A DNA stretch of 64,000 bases from Pantoea sp. Brub. GTDB lineage: Bacteria > Pseudomonadota > Gammaproteobacteria > Enterobacterales > Enterobacteriaceae. The notes under the pieces are model-generated. The model searched no databases. It had not been told where the DNA came from and saw only the letters and a program-made list of their open reading frames with translations. Every line of letters starts with the position of its first letter. The first letter of the stretch is position 1. The position numbers were made by a program, and so were the translations under genes. Positions 33,012 to 45,524 of this stretch are shown here, one piece after another. The stretch is from assembly GCA_016642085.1 (NCBI GenBank), contig VOQV01000002.1, forward strand, positions 1 to 64,000. Direction: 5' to 3'.

Positions 33012-34043
33012 ATGAATTTTATTTTTAATTATGGATTATTTTTACTAAAAATAATGACTTTAATAATTATTTTTGCTGGTTTTATAATAGCTTTAACCAA
33101 TTTATCATTAAAAAAACGTAATGCAAATGGACGATTGCGAATTACAAATTTAAGTGATAAATATCAAATAATAAAAAAAGATTTACAATTAGCTAAAATA
33201 CAACCTCAAACACAAAAACAATGGTTAAAAATTTTTAAAAAAGAAACAAAAAAAAAATTAAAGCTTGAAAAGCTTGCTATAAAAACAAACTATAATCAGA
33301 ATAAAAAATCAACATTGTATATAATTGATTTTAAAGGTAGCATGGATGCTAAAGAAGTTTACTCTTTAAGAGAAGAAGTATCTGCTATACTATCAACTAG
33401 CGATAAAACTGATGAAGTACTTGTACGTTTGGAAAGTGCAGGTGGAATAGTCAATGGTTATGGATTAGCTGCATCTCAATTACAACGTTTACGCAATTAT
33501 GGATTAAATGTTACAATAGCTATAGATAAAATAGCTGCTAGTGGAGGTTATATGATGGCATGTGTAGCACATTGTATATTAGCAGCACCGTTTTCTATTG
33601 TTGGCTCCATTGGTGTAATAGCACAAATTCCTAATTTTAATAAATTACTCAAACGTAATGATATTGATATCGAATTACATACTGCTGGACAATATAAGCG
33701 CACTTTGACTTTATTCGGAGAAAATACTGATGAGGGGCGTAGTAAATTTCAAAAAGAATTAAGTAAAACACATTCTTTGTTTAAAGAATTCGTTCATAAC
33801 ATGCGTCCTGCACTTGATATCAATAATGTATCTACAGGAGAATATTGGTATGGTAGTGAAGCTTTAGAATTAGGTTTAGTAGACAAAATTGGCACAAGTG
33901 ATGATTTTATCATTAATAAAATAAATAGTTTTAATGTGTTGAGTATAAATTATGTTCAAAAACGCAATACGATATTAAATTATATTATAGACAATAAAGA
34001 CATAATCACTAAATATTTTTTAACAAAATTTATCAGTAAATAA
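33012..34043 (+). CDS. sohB: SohB, membrane-anchored S49-family peptidase
   Basis: A signal-peptide-peptidase-like serine protease of the inner membrane. It has 343 residues (E. coli 349). An N-terminal membrane helix spans residues 8-32, followed by a charged lysine-rich linker. The S49 domain has the nucleophile region DKIAASGGYMMAC near 175, PFSIVGSIGVI near 197, and the likely lysine base in GQYKRTL near 230. AAGGT precedes the ATG. Its natural substrate is unknown. In E. coli yciN and topA follow; here an empty gap does. Confidence 0.93.
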   Translation: MNFIFNYGLFLLKIMTLIIIFAGFIIALTNLSLKKRNANGRLRITNLSDKYQIIKKDLQLAKIQPQTQKQWLKIFKKETKKKLKLEKLAIKTNYNQNKKSTLYIIDFKGSMDAKEVYSLREEVSAILSTSDKTDEVLVRLESAGGIVNGYGLAASQLQRLRNYGLNVTIAIDKIAASGGYMMACVAHCILAAPFSIVGSIGVIAQIPNFNKLLKRNDIDIELHTAGQYKRTLTLFGENTDEGRSKFQKELSKTHSLFKEFVHNMRPALDINNVSTGEYWYGSEALELGLVDKIGTSDDFIINKINSFNVLSINYVQKRNTILNYIIDNKDIITKYFLTKFISK

Positions 34044-35710
<1,667 letters not shown>

Positions 35711-36002
35711 TATGTACAATGTTTATATATAATATTTATTTGCACTTACTCAATGTAAATATAATGAGCCTATTTACTTAAATAATAGTATTTAATATCA
35801 ATAATCAATTTCATTTTTTCTATAAAATTGATTTAGTTTATTTTACATATTATAGAACAGTTATTACTAATAATTCATATTTATAATTATTTTGTAACAG
35901 ACATGTTTTATATGTCATAGCTTTAAATTTTAATATATTAGCATTTACTTTTAGTAAAGATCAGGCAATAATAAATAATCCTTTAAATAAAGGGAAGATG
36001 AT
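35711..36002. other. Spacer upstream of acnA
   Basis: 292 A+T-rich bases between cysB and acnA on the same strand. GGGAAGATGAT just before the acnA ATG is a good ribosome-binding site. Nothing else is recognised. Confidence 0.5.
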
Positions 36003-38684
36003 ATGCCATTAATATTAAATGATAATGATCACGAAGTATTATTAATTAATCAAAAACAGTATAATATATTTAATCTTTCTTATATTGAAAAATATTTTGG
36101 TACAATTAAAAATTTACCAAAATCATTGAAAATTATTCTAGAAAATATCATGCGTTGTCAGAATGATAGAGACACTAGAATTAAAGATATTAAAGCTATA
36201 GTTAAATGGCAAAAAAACGCTCATATTGAACATGAAATTTCTTATTATCCAGTAAGAGTTTTAATGCAAGATTTTACTGGAATACCAGCGATTGTAGATT
36301 TAGCTACAATGCGTGAATCAGTAAAAAAGTTAAATGGTGATGCTACTAAAATTAATCCATATATACCTGTTGATTTGGTAATAGATCATTCTATTACAGT
36401 AGATTATTTTGGTAGTGATAACTCATTTAAAAAAAATTTACAATTAGAAATGCAACGTAACTATGAACGATATAAATTTTTAAAATGGGGACAGAATACT
36501 TTTAATAATTTTAGAGTTATTCCTCCTAGTACAGGTATTTGTCATCAAGTTAATCTAGAATATTTAGGAAAGATTGTTTGTTTAGAAAAAATAAATAATA
36601 AAAATTTTATTTGGCCAGATACGGTAATAGGTACTGATTCCCATACAACTATGATTAATGCTTTAGGTATATTAGGATGGGGTACAGGAGGTATTGAAGC
36701 TGAAGCTGCCATGTTAGGTCAGCCACTATCTATGCTCATTCCAGATGTAGTAGGATTTAAATTAATTGGTAAATTACGTAGTGGAATTACAGCAACTGAT
36801 TTAGTATTGACTATAACACAAATGCTTCGTGAACATGGTGTTGTTGATAAATTTGTTGAATTTTATGGTGATGGATTAGATAATTTACCTTTAGTGGACA
36901 GAGGTACTATTGCTAACATGGCTCCAGAATATGGAGCTACTTGTGCATTTTTTCCAGTTGATCAAGTAACTATTGATTATATGGAATTAACTGGAAGAAG
37001 TAATAAACATATTAATTTAATAAAAATTTATACTAAAAAACAAGGTATGTGGCGTAATTCTGGTGAAGAACCAATTTTTACTAATACTATTTGTCTTGAT
37101 TTGAATAAAGTTAATATTAGTATATCTGGTCCACATCGTCCACATGATAGAGTATCATTAAGTAATGTACCTAATATTTTTACTAAAAATTTACTCTCTA
37201 ATATTAAAGTAAGCACAGCTAACAAAAATATAGAATATGTTGATCCTAAAACTGGACTAAAACATATTTTGTCACATGGAACAATCATAATATGTGCAAT
37301 TACTTCTTGCACTAATACATCTAATCATAATCTTTTAATAACAGCTGGATTATTAGCAAAAAAAGCAGTAGATCTTGGATTAAAAAAACAACCTTGGGTA
37401 AAAACGTCATTGGCTCCAGGATCAAAAGTAGTATCAAATTACTTAAATCATACTAAACTCACAAAATATCTTGATAAATTAGGTTTTACTTTAGTAGGTT
37501 ATGGATGCACAACATGTATAGGTAATTCTGGACCAATAGAACCAGAAATTGAAACAGTAATTAAACAAAATAATTTAATAGTAAGTGCTGTATTATCTGG
37601 AAATAGAAATTTTGAAGGAAGAATTCATCCATTAATAAAACATAATTGGTTAGCTTCACCAGCATTAGTAATAGTTTATGCATTAGTAGGAAATATAACA
37701 TGCAACTTAGAAACAGATCCTATAGGTCAAGATCATAAAGGCAATAATATTTTTTTAAAAGATATTTGGCCTTCAAATGAAGAAATTGTAAATTTAACTA
37801 AAAAAATTACTAAAAATATGTTTATACAAGAAAATAGTAATATGTTTCTAGGAACAAAAGCATGGCGTGATATTCAAACAAAAAAAAGTCTAACATATGA
37901 ATGGGATAAAAATTCTACTTATATTCAATTTGCACCTTTTTTAGATGATATAAAAAAAATACCAGAAAAAATGCAAGATATAAAAAATGCAAGAATATTA
38001 GCAATATTTGGTAATTTTATTACTACTGATCATATTTCACCTGCTGGTAATATTAAAATAGATAGTCCTGCTGGAACATATTTATTATCTAATAATATTA
38101 AATATAAAGATTTTAACTCTTATGGAGCACGTCGTGGTAATCATGAAGTAATGATTAGAGGTACTTTTGCAAATATCAGAATTAAAAATGAAATATTACC
38201 TCAAATTGAAGGTGGATATACCAAGCATTATCCAAGTGAACAACAATTAACTATTTATGATGCAGCAATGAAATATAAAGAAGATAAAGTTCCTTTAGTT
38301 ATAATTGCTGGTAAAGCTTATGGCTCAGGATCTAGTCGAGATTGGGCTGCAAAAGGTCCATGTTTATTGGGTATTAAAGTAATTATAGCAGAATCTTTCG
38401 AACGCATTCATCGTTCTAATTTAATAGGAATGGGTATTTTGCCTTTAAGATTTACTGAAGGTACAACACGATTTACTTGGAATTTTACTGGTTCGGAAAT
38501 CATTACTATTAACAACTTAATGCAATTAGAACCAAAATGCATGGTAAAAGTTACAATAATGAATATAAATGGAGAAAAAAAAGAATTTAATACAATTTGT
38601 TGTATTAATACTAAAAGTGAATTAACATACTACAAACATGGAGGTATTTTAAAAAATGTAATACGTAATATATTAAATACATAA
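36003..38684 (+). CDS. acnA: Aconitate hydratase A
   Basis: Converts citrate to isocitrate in the TCA cycle through a labile [4Fe-4S] cluster. It has 893 residues (E. coli AcnA 891). The cluster ligands are Cys436 (ITSCTNTSN), Cys502 and Cys505 (GYGCTTCIGNSGP). Other signatures are TDSHTTMINALGILGWGTGG near 210 and the C-terminal swivel GKAYGSGSSRDWAAKG near 775. Its cluster probably comes from the SUF system encoded in this window. Its presence means the citrate-isocitrate step is retained, unlike in many reduced symbionts. Confidence 0.97.
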   Translation: MPLILNDNDHEVLLINQKQYNIFNLSYIEKYFGTIKNLPKSLKIILENIMRCQNDRDTRIKDIKAIVKWQKNAHIEHEISYYPVRVLMQDFTGIPAIVDLATMRESVKKLNGDATKINPYIPVDLVIDHSITVDYFGSDNSFKKNLQLEMQRNYERYKFLKWGQNTFNNFRVIPPSTGICHQVNLEYLGKIVCLEKINNKNFIWPDTVIGTDSHTTMINALGILGWGTGGIEAEAAMLGQPLSMLIPDVVGFKLIGKLRSGITATDLVLTITQMLREHGVVDKFVEFYGDGLDNLPLVDRGTIANMAPEYGATCAFFPVDQVTIDYMELTGRSNKHINLIKIYTKKQGMWRNSGEEPIFTNTICLDLNKVNISISGPHRPHDRVSLSNVPNIFTKNLLSNIKVSTANKNIEYVDPKTGLKHILSHGTIIICAITSCTNTSNHNLLITAGLLAKKAVDLGLKKQPWVKTSLAPGSKVVSNYLNHTKLTKYLDKLGFTLVGYGCTTCIGNSGPIEPEIETVIKQNNLIVSAVLSGNRNFEGRIHPLIKHNWLASPALVIVYALVGNITCNLETDPIGQDHKGNNIFLKDIWPSNEEIVNLTKKITKNMFIQENSNMFLGTKAWRDIQTKKSLTYEWDKNSTYIQFAPFLDDIKKIPEKMQDIKNARILAIFGNFITTDHISPAGNIKIDSPAGTYLLSNNIKYKDFNSYGARRGNHEVMIRGTFANIRIKNEILPQIEGGYTKHYPSEQQLTIYDAAMKYKEDKVPLVIIAGKAYGSGSSRDWAAKGPCLLGIKVIIAESFERIHRSNLIGMGILPLRFTEGTTRFTWNFTGSEIITINNLMQLEPKCMVKVTIMNINGEKKEFNTICCINTKSELTYYKHGGILKNVIRNILNT

Positions 38685-38713
38685 CTTAATACAATTACTA
38701 TTTATTTATTATA

Positions 38714-39304
38714 TTATTTTGGTAGTAAATGTCCCATTTTTTTTGCTTTGATACTCAGATATCTACAATTATTAATATTACTACCAACAATTAGAGGAAC
38801 TCTTTCAATAATATTAATTCCTAATTTTGTTAAGACATTAACTTTAAGAGGATTGTTAGTCAACAAACGTACCTGAGTAATACCTAGTATTTTTAACATA
38901 TCTGCACATAATGTAAAATCTCTTTCATCTGCTGCAAAGCCAAGTTGATGATTAGCTTCAACAGTATCGTATCCTTTATCTTGCAGTGCATAAGCAAGAA
39001 TTTTATTTAGTAAACCAATATTTCTACCTTCTTGACGATGGTATAGCAGTACACCTCTATTTTCTCTAGCAATAACATTTAGAGCAGCTTTTAGTTGAAA
39101 TCCACAATCACAACGAAGACTGAAGAGTGCATCCCCTGTTACACATTCAGAATGTATTCTAACAAGCATAGGAGTGTTTTCTTTAATAGAACCACAAATA
39201 AGTGCAATATGATTATGATGAGTTTCTAATTCTTCAAAACCTAGCATAAAAAAATTTCCCCATGGTGTTGGTAGTATAGATTCTGCTACCAATTTAACTT
39301 GCAT
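38714..39304 (-). CDS. ribA: GTP cyclohydrolase II
   Basis: The first enzyme of riboflavin synthesis from GTP. It has 196 residues, the E. coli length. The zinc cysteines lie in [16 protein letters not shown] (near 54-67). The catalytic region [14 protein letters not shown] is near 109, then LLTNNPLKV near 147. TTGGAGAA precedes the ATG. It converges with acnA. With the riboflavin synthase at 58.4 kb it shows that flavin synthesis is retained. Confidence 0.97.
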   Translation of the reverse strand: MQVKLVAESILPTPWGNFFMLGFEELETHHNHIALICGSIKENTPMLVRIHSECVTGDALFSLRCDCGFQLKAALNVIARENRGVLLYHRQEGRNIGLLNKILAYALQDKGYDTVEANHQLGFAADERDFTLCADMLKILGITQVRLLTNNPLKVNVLTKLGINIIERVPLIVGSNINNCRYLSIKAKKMGHLLPK

Positions 39305-39495
39305 TGTTGTTCTCCAAGTTTTTATATAATTTGTTCTTATAAATTAATATTTTTTAGATCAAATGATATTTATAAAACATTATAAATAAACATATATTAT
39401 AAAATAGTAATTAATAACTTAAAAACAAATATATATTTTATCAATTCACAATAAACTATAAAAATGTTAATGAGAATTTTAAATAGGGAAAAATA

Positions 39496-40224
39496 ATGTT
39501 AAAAATTTTTTATTATAATACATTGGGAATGTTATTATTATTGCTATTACCAATAATATTTTTTTTGTCAAATTGGCGATGGTATCCAAATAATAAAATT
39601 CTTTCTCAATTCAAGTTAATGTTTTTAATAATGCAAACTGTTACTAATCCATGGGGTATATTAATTAGTATTTTTTTAACATTTTGGATTTTATGGGTTT
39701 TAAATTTTAATTTAAAATCTACTATTAAATATTTTTTAATAATACATATTACTATTTTTCTTGGACAATATATTAAATATTATATGAAATACAAAATCCA
39801 TAAACCGCGTCCTTACATTTTTTGGTTAGAAAAAAATTACGGATTAAATATACAACATTTCTATAAATTAAATAATATTCAGCGCAAAAAAATAATTCAT
39901 GATTTAATTTATAATAAAAATATTGCATTACCTAATTGGCTTAAAGAACACTGGGAAAAAGAAACTGATTTTGCATGTCCTTCAGGTCATGCTATACTAA
40001 TATCTAGTTGGACTTTTTTAATAATTAGCCTACTATTAATACATCGTTATTATAAAACCATGATAATTGCATTTTTATGGTCATACATTGTTATGTTAAG
40101 TCGTTTAATATTTGGTATGCATTGGCCATTAGATTTAATAATAGGAATTATATTATCTTGGTTTTTAGTGAACATAGCACTAATTGTAACATGTCATATT
40201 AATTTCAAAAACAAAATAATATAA
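39496..40224 (+). CDS. pgpB: Phosphatidylglycerophosphatase B (PAP2 family)
   Basis: A membrane lipid phosphatase acting on phosphatidylglycerol phosphate, phosphatidate and undecaprenyl pyrophosphate. It has 242 residues (E. coli 254) and about six helices. The three PAP2 motifs are complete: KIHKPRP near 100, CPSGHA near 160, and SRLIFGMHWPLD near 203. AGGGAAAA precedes the ATG. It may provide the phosphatidylglycerol used by the cardiolipin synthase at 22.5 kb. Confidence 0.93.
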   Translation: MLKIFYYNTLGMLLLLLLPIIFFLSNWRWYPNNKILSQFKLMFLIMQTVTNPWGILISIFLTFWILWVLNFNLKSTIKYFLIIHITIFLGQYIKYYMKYKIHKPRPYIFWLEKNYGLNIQHFYKLNNIQRKKIIHDLIYNKNIALPNWLKEHWEKETDFACPSGHAILISSWTFLIISLLLIHRYYKTMIIAFLWSYIVMLSRLIFGMHWPLDLIIGIILSWFLVNIALIVTCHINFKNKII

Positions 40225-40501
40225 TTTATGTTATATTTTTTTATTAAATATTTTTTAAAAAAATATATTGTATCATATTTACTATATATATTCGATAAAT
40301 AGTCTCATTTGTTTATGTAATAACTAATTATCAATTATTCAAATAAATATAAATTATGTTTATTTGTTTTTGCTAAATATAAAATATTAATACGATTGTT
40401 AATTATTTTTTGTATTTATAGGATTTACTTGCTACATTATTAACTTGAAAATATTTTTATACAAATTTTATCAATCTAATATTTTTAATGATATTAATAT
40501 C

Positions 40502-41209
40502 ATGATGAAAAATAATAAATCACAAATAATCATAGCATTAAACTTTAATGATATAAATAAAATACTTAATTTTGTTGATCAAATTGATCCTAACATTTAT
40601 TACTTAAAAATAGGTAAAGATTTATTTACACTATTTGGTCCTTCAATAATTAAAAAACTTCAAAAACGTAATTTTTCTATTTTTTTAGATTTAAAATTTT
40701 TTGATATTCCAAGCACTACTGCATACGCTGTTGCTGCTGCTGCAAATTTGGGGATATGGATGATGAATGTACATGCTATGGGTGGAACAAGCATGATGGA
40801 AGCTGCAAAAAAAGCACTATTGCCATTAGGTAAAGATGCTCCTTTATTAATTGCAGTTACCATACTAACTAGTATGAATAATAATGAATTAAAATTATTA
40901 GGTATCAATTCTTCTATTAAACAATCAAAGCGTTTAGCACAAGTTACATATGATTGTGGTCTTGACGGTGTAGTATGTTCTGCTCATGAAGTATCTTATT
41001 TTAGAAAAATAATTAAACAAAAATTTCTTATAGTTACACCAGGTATTAGACCAATAGGTGTTGACAACTATGATCAACATAGAACTGTAACTCCAGAACA
41101 AGCAAAAAAAATAGGGGTAGATTATATGGTTATTGGCCGTCCAATACTACAATCTAGTAATCCAATGGATATGTTGCAATCTATTACAGATAGTTTAAAA
41201 AACAATTAA
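40502..41209 (+). CDS. pyrF: Orotidine 5'-phosphate decarboxylase
   Basis: The last step of UMP synthesis. The catalytic D-x-K-x-x-D motif is intact in FLDLKFFDIPSTT near 62-74. GIRP and YMVIGRPI in the C-terminal half bind the phosphate. I chose the ATG at 40502 (235 residues; E. coli 245); a second ATG follows at once, and an in-frame TTG at 40445 would add an unusual hydrophobic leader. No clear ribosome-binding site marks either. The E. coli genes between pgpB and pyrF are gone. Confidence 0.93.
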   Translation: MMKNNKSQIIIALNFNDINKILNFVDQIDPNIYYLKIGKDLFTLFGPSIIKKLQKRNFSIFLDLKFFDIPSTTAYAVAAAANLGIWMMNVHAMGGTSMMEAAKKALLPLGKDAPLLIAVTILTSMNNNELKLLGINSSIKQSKRLAQVTYDCGLDGVVCSAHEVSYFRKIIKQKFLIVTPGIRPIGVDNYDQHRTVTPEQAKKIGVDYMVIGRPILQSSNPMDMLQSITDSLKNN

Positions 41210-41235
41210 TTGCTATAAATATTTTATATAATATA

Positions 41236-43173
41236 TTAAAATATTGGTCGAGCAAATATAGTGCGTGAATCTATACATACTTTAATAATATTAACGTTTA
41301 TAATATCAGTAATACGATATATAATTTTATCTTTAATTTCTAAAGTTCCATTTTCTTGATTGCATATTAATTCATCTCTAACTAAATGAATTAGTGAAGC
41401 AGGAATAAAAGCTGTTGCACCATTTTCAATTAAACGAACTTTCATCCCATTACGAGAAACATAAATAATTTCTGTAATAAACTTATAATTTTTAGAAATA
41501 AATTTTGATAAATAGCAAGCATACAGCCAATCACTAATGTTTTTTTCAGCTATACGATTTAACTTACGGCGCTCACTTATTTTAATAATTAATTCGTTAT
41601 CTAATGGACAAATAACTTTTTTATCTCCACGGATAATTGATTTCAATAAGCGATGATTAATCATATCGCTAAATTTACGAATAGGTGAAGTCCATGTTGC
41701 ATAGTTTTCAATACCAAGACCAAAATGTGGTCCTGGTTTAGTACTAATTTCAGCAAACTTTTGAAAACGTCGAAGACAATGATTAAGATATTGTGTAGGT
41801 TGAGCATCTAATTGACGTTTTAATAATATAAATCCATCTAAAGTAGTGATTTTTTTAGCGTCAACATGCATACCATGTGTATTTAAAAATGTAACAGCTT
41901 GTGAAATATTAGCAGTATCAAAACCAAAATGCACATTATAAATACCGAATCCTAAATATGTATGAAGTATTTTACCAGCACACATATTAGCTAAAATCAT
42001 TGCTTCTTCAACAATATGATTAGCGATACGACGAGATTCAGCTATAATATTTAACACCTCGCCTTTTTTACTTATTATAAAACGATAATCTAATTTATCT
42101 TTGAAAATTAACGCATATTTTTTGCGCCATTTAATACGTAATAGACATAAGCGATACAAAAGATATATTTGTTCTTCAATTATACAGTTGTCTGGTTTCC
42201 AGTTGCCAATATTTTCTAACCAATCTGATACATCATTATAAGCCAATTTAGCTTTTGATTTTATCCACGCAGCAAAAAAGTGAATATCTTGTAAACTACC
42301 ATCATTTATTATAGTAACGCTACAAGCTAATACTGGACGCTGTACATTTGGACGTAAAGAACAAATATTATCTGAAATATTTCTAGGTAACATTGGAATA
42401 CTAAAACCCGGTAAATAATTAGTAAAACCACGTTGAGCTGCTAATTGATCTAATTTGCTTCCTTCAGGTATATAAGAAGTAGGATCAGCTATTGCAATTG
42501 TTAAACGTAAAGCATTATCATTTAAACTTTTTATATAAAGTGCATCATCCATATCTTCAGTAGTACTATTATCAATAGTAATAAAAGATAAATGTGTTAA
42601 ATCTTTACGGTTTAGATTTTCATGTAACATTTCATGTGAAATAGTATCTGGTGCTGTACGTTCAAGATTATAGCGTGATAAAGTAACCAACCATGGAGCA
42701 AAATAATCATCACATTTAACAATCAAATCAACTAGTTCAGCATAAAAACCACTATCTCCTCTTAAAGGATGACACCGCATTTCAGCTATAAACCAATCAC
42801 CATTTTTGCATTCATGCTTTAAATCACATAAAACACTGCATGGAATTCTATCTTTAACAAATGGATAATTTGGAATGATCGAAAGATTATTATCTTTTGT
42901 TTGAATGCGACCTATAAAACGATTTAAAAACGGTTCAATTAATTTTTCTGGTATAGCAGTTTCTCGATCTTGATTATTAGATATTGTTGCTATTATTCTA
43001 TCTCCATGCATTACTTTTTTCATTTGTGAATGTGGAATAAAATAATTTTTTTGGGTTTTTACTTCTAAAAAACCAAACCCTTTATCATTACTTTTAACAA
43101 TACCTTCAACAAAGTTATTTGCTAAATGAAGTTTTTTTTTGAGTTGCATGAGTACTGGATTATTATGAAACAT
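41236..43173 (-). CDS. rnb: Exoribonuclease II
   Basis: A processive 3'-5' exoribonuclease degrading single-stranded RNA. It has 645 residues (E. coli 644). It contains N-terminal cold-shock domains, the RNB catalytic core with the aspartate cluster in TTEDMDDALY near 205, TSPIRKFSDMINHRLL near 505, and a C-terminal S1 domain. It converges with pyrF across 26 bases. Confidence 0.96.
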   Translation of the reverse strand: MFHNNPVLMQLKKKLHLANNFVEGIVKSNDKGFGFLEVKTQKNYFIPHSQMKKVMHGDRIIATISNNQDRETAIPEKLIEPFLNRFIGRIQTKDNNLSIIPNYPFVKDRIPCSVLCDLKHECKNGDWFIAEMRCHPLRGDSGFYAELVDLIVKCDDYFAPWLVTLSRYNLERTAPDTISHEMLHENLNRKDLTHLSFITIDNSTTEDMDDALYIKSLNDNALRLTIAIADPTSYIPEGSKLDQLAAQRGFTNYLPGFSIPMLPRNISDNICSLRPNVQRPVLACSVTIINDGSLQDIHFFAAWIKSKAKLAYNDVSDWLENIGNWKPDNCIIEEQIYLLYRLCLLRIKWRKKYALIFKDKLDYRFIISKKGEVLNIIAESRRIANHIVEEAMILANMCAGKILHTYLGFGIYNVHFGFDTANISQAVTFLNTHGMHVDAKKITTLDGFILLKRQLDAQPTQYLNHCLRRFQKFAEISTKPGPHFGLGIENYATWTSPIRKFSDMINHRLLKSIIRGDKKVICPLDNELIIKISERRKLNRIAEKNISDWLYACYLSKFISKNYKFITEIIYVSRNGMKVRLIENGATAFIPASLIHLVRDELICNQENGTLEIKDKIIYRITDIINVNIIKVCIDSRTIFARPIF

Positions 43174-44738
43174 ATTTTAATGTCACAATCTGTAAATAAA
43201 AAATAGTAACTAAATTGAGTTTAAACATAAATAATAATTGAAATAATAAGTAATATAATTATGTAATTTATACAATTTGCGTTTTACCTAAATGAATTTA
43301 GAATTTATAAGATAATTAAGATCCATTAAATTACTTAAAAACATTAAAAAATATTTGTTTCAGGATATGGAACTGTTAAATTAATTTAAAAAACAAAAAT
43401 ATAATTCTAATTTACAGTTAGTATAAAAATGTTAATAACATTATTATTTCATATAATTTTAATATTGATATTCTATACTTCAATAAATTCTATTTTTGAA
43501 TTAATATTAAAATAATGATTTTGGTAATGAATAATTATAAACTACTAATGTAGTTTAAATATTAAATTTCTTATTAAAATTCATGAAGATAGGAATAATT
43601 TATGTAACATATCTATATGATTGCAATTATAATTTGTTAATAATTATTACAATTTTTTTTTATCTCCTTATCTACTAAAAATACATTGTCAGATATTCTA
43701 GTAATCCTATAATTTTATTAATCTACATTAATTTTGCCTAATGTTAACATTAATATTAACATTTTCCATAAGATATTAAATATAAACACAGCATATTCAA
43801 ATATTTAAATTAAATCGTTATTAAAAATTATAGTGTAATTGTTACGAACAACTCACTAACTAGAATATCTCATTAGACACAAATTTGAATTTTTTAATTA
43901 ATTGAAGTCAATAATAATTGCAAGTTAAAAATACATATATAAATGTTTGTTTTATGTTGTATGTGTTGCTTCTTAAAGTGATATATGTTCTTTTAAAGAA
44001 GCTAACATATTAAAACAACTGCATTTAGTATCAAAGAAATCAATCAGCAATATCTTTACTATACTTATTTTGTATATATATTTTATTAAATTTTATAGTT
44101 TAAATTTTAATTAAAAAATAGTTTAAAATACTAATGTTCAAATAACTGTAATTTTATATAATTATTTATTTTAAAAAAATATAATTTCAAATATATTTTT
44201 AAAGTTCTGCAATTGATTTAGTTTGTTTGTTGGAATAATGTATTAAAAATTATTATTTTAACTACTCCAATTATAACCTAAATTCCATTAGGTATAAATT
44301 TGATATATTATGACCTACATGTACATGTTGATTAGATTACAAGTACAAATATTATCTAAATATTTAAATTTATTTTAACTTATCTTACTATTGATAATAT
44401 TGAAAAATTTGTTACTAGTATTTATAATATATATTTCGACAATTAATAAAAATATTATTGCATATTAATAAAAGAATTATTAATCAAACTATTTTATTAT
44501 TAATAATAATCTAAAATAGATTCTTGTATTAGGTATCATGAAAACCTTAAAATTTTTTATTGATGTAAATTAGATAAACTACATGTATAAAAAAATATTA
44601 TTAATAATTAATTTAATTAGCATTCTAAAAAAAATATTTAGGTTGATCAAAAAAATAAACTGTTTTAATGATTTAAACTAAATATATTTTATTATAATAA
44701 TATTGACATAACAAGATGGAATAATTCAAAAATATATT
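43174..44738. other. Large gene-free region between fabI and rnb
   Basis: The longest empty stretch of the window, about 1.57 kb and extremely A+T-rich. No reading frame, RNA gene or mobile-element remnant is recognisable. In E. coli yciW lies between rnb and fabI; I cannot align any relic. The rnb promoter should be at the left end. It looks like a fully eroded gene or genes. Confidence 0.55.
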
Positions 44739-45524
44739 TTATACATATAAGTTATTCATTAACGCAATGTTAAAACCACCATCTACATAAATAATTTCCC
44801 CAGTAATACCACTTGCTAAATTAGAACATAAAAAAGCTGATGCATTTCCTATTTCTTCAATAGTTACAATGCGACGAATTGGAGTATTTTTTTCACAAAA
44901 ATGTAACATTTTACGAAAATTTGCAATAGCAGAGGATGCTAAGGTACGAACTGGACCAGCAGAAATAGCATTAACACGTATTCCATCCGGACCCATTGAA
45001 TTAGCAATATATTTTACATTAGCTTCTAGTGATGCCTTTACTGATCCCATTATGTTATAATTTGGAATTGCAATTTTAGATCCCAAATAAGTTAAAGTTA
45101 ATAATGCTGAATTTGTATTTAACATTTTACGTGATTCTTTAGCCATGGATATAAAACTATAAGAACCAATTTCATGTGCAATATTAAATCCGTGTCTGTT
45201 TATATTATTTAAATAATCACCATTTAACTGATCTTTAGGAACAAAACTAATTGCATGAACAAAACCATCAAATTTTGGCCAAAATTTAGCCAATTCATTG
45301 AATAACAATTTTATATTATTATCTTTTGATACATCACAAGGTAAAACAATTTCTGAATTACAATGTTTAGCAACTTCTTGAACCCTATTTTTTAGTTTAT
45401 CGTTTTGATAAGTAAAAGCTAATTCAGCATCTTGTTTATACATTGCTTGTGCAATACCATAGGCTAAAGATAACTTGCTAGCAATTCCAGTAATTAAAAT
45501 ACGTTTACCACTAAGAAAACCCAT
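44739..45524 (-). CDS. fabI: Enoyl-[acyl-carrier-protein] reductase (NADH), Ser93 variant
   Basis: The last reduction step of fatty-acid elongation. It has 261 residues (E. coli 262) from the ATG at 45524, chosen because AAGGAT lies 6-7 bases upstream; an in-frame ATG at 45539 precedes that site. A Rossmann fold of the short-chain dehydrogenase family. Tyr146, Tyr156 and Lys163 are present ([20 protein letters not shown]). Residues 91-96 read AISFVP where E. coli has SIGFAP, so the cofactor-pocket Gly93 is Ser (codon AGT at 45246-45248). That substitution is known for diazaborine resistance. Confidence 0.96.
   Translation of the reverse strand: MGFLSGKRILITGIASKLSLAYGIAQAMYKQDAELAFTYQNDKLKNRVQEVAKHCNSEIVLPCDVSKDNNIKLLFNELAKFWPKFDGFVHAISFVPKDQLNGDYLNNINRHGFNIAHEIGSYSFISMAKESRKMLNTNSALLTLTYLGSKIAIPNYNIMGSVKASLEANVKYIANSMGPDGIRVNAISAGPVRTLASSAIANFRKMLHFCEKNTPIRRIVTIEEIGNASAFLCSNLASGITGEIIYVDGGFNIALMNNLYV

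Noticed and set aside
43740-43763. Short inverted repeat AATGTTAA/TTAACATT in the rnb-fabI gap
   Set aside because: Eight-base A+T-rich arms are common by chance here and nothing nearby supports a role.
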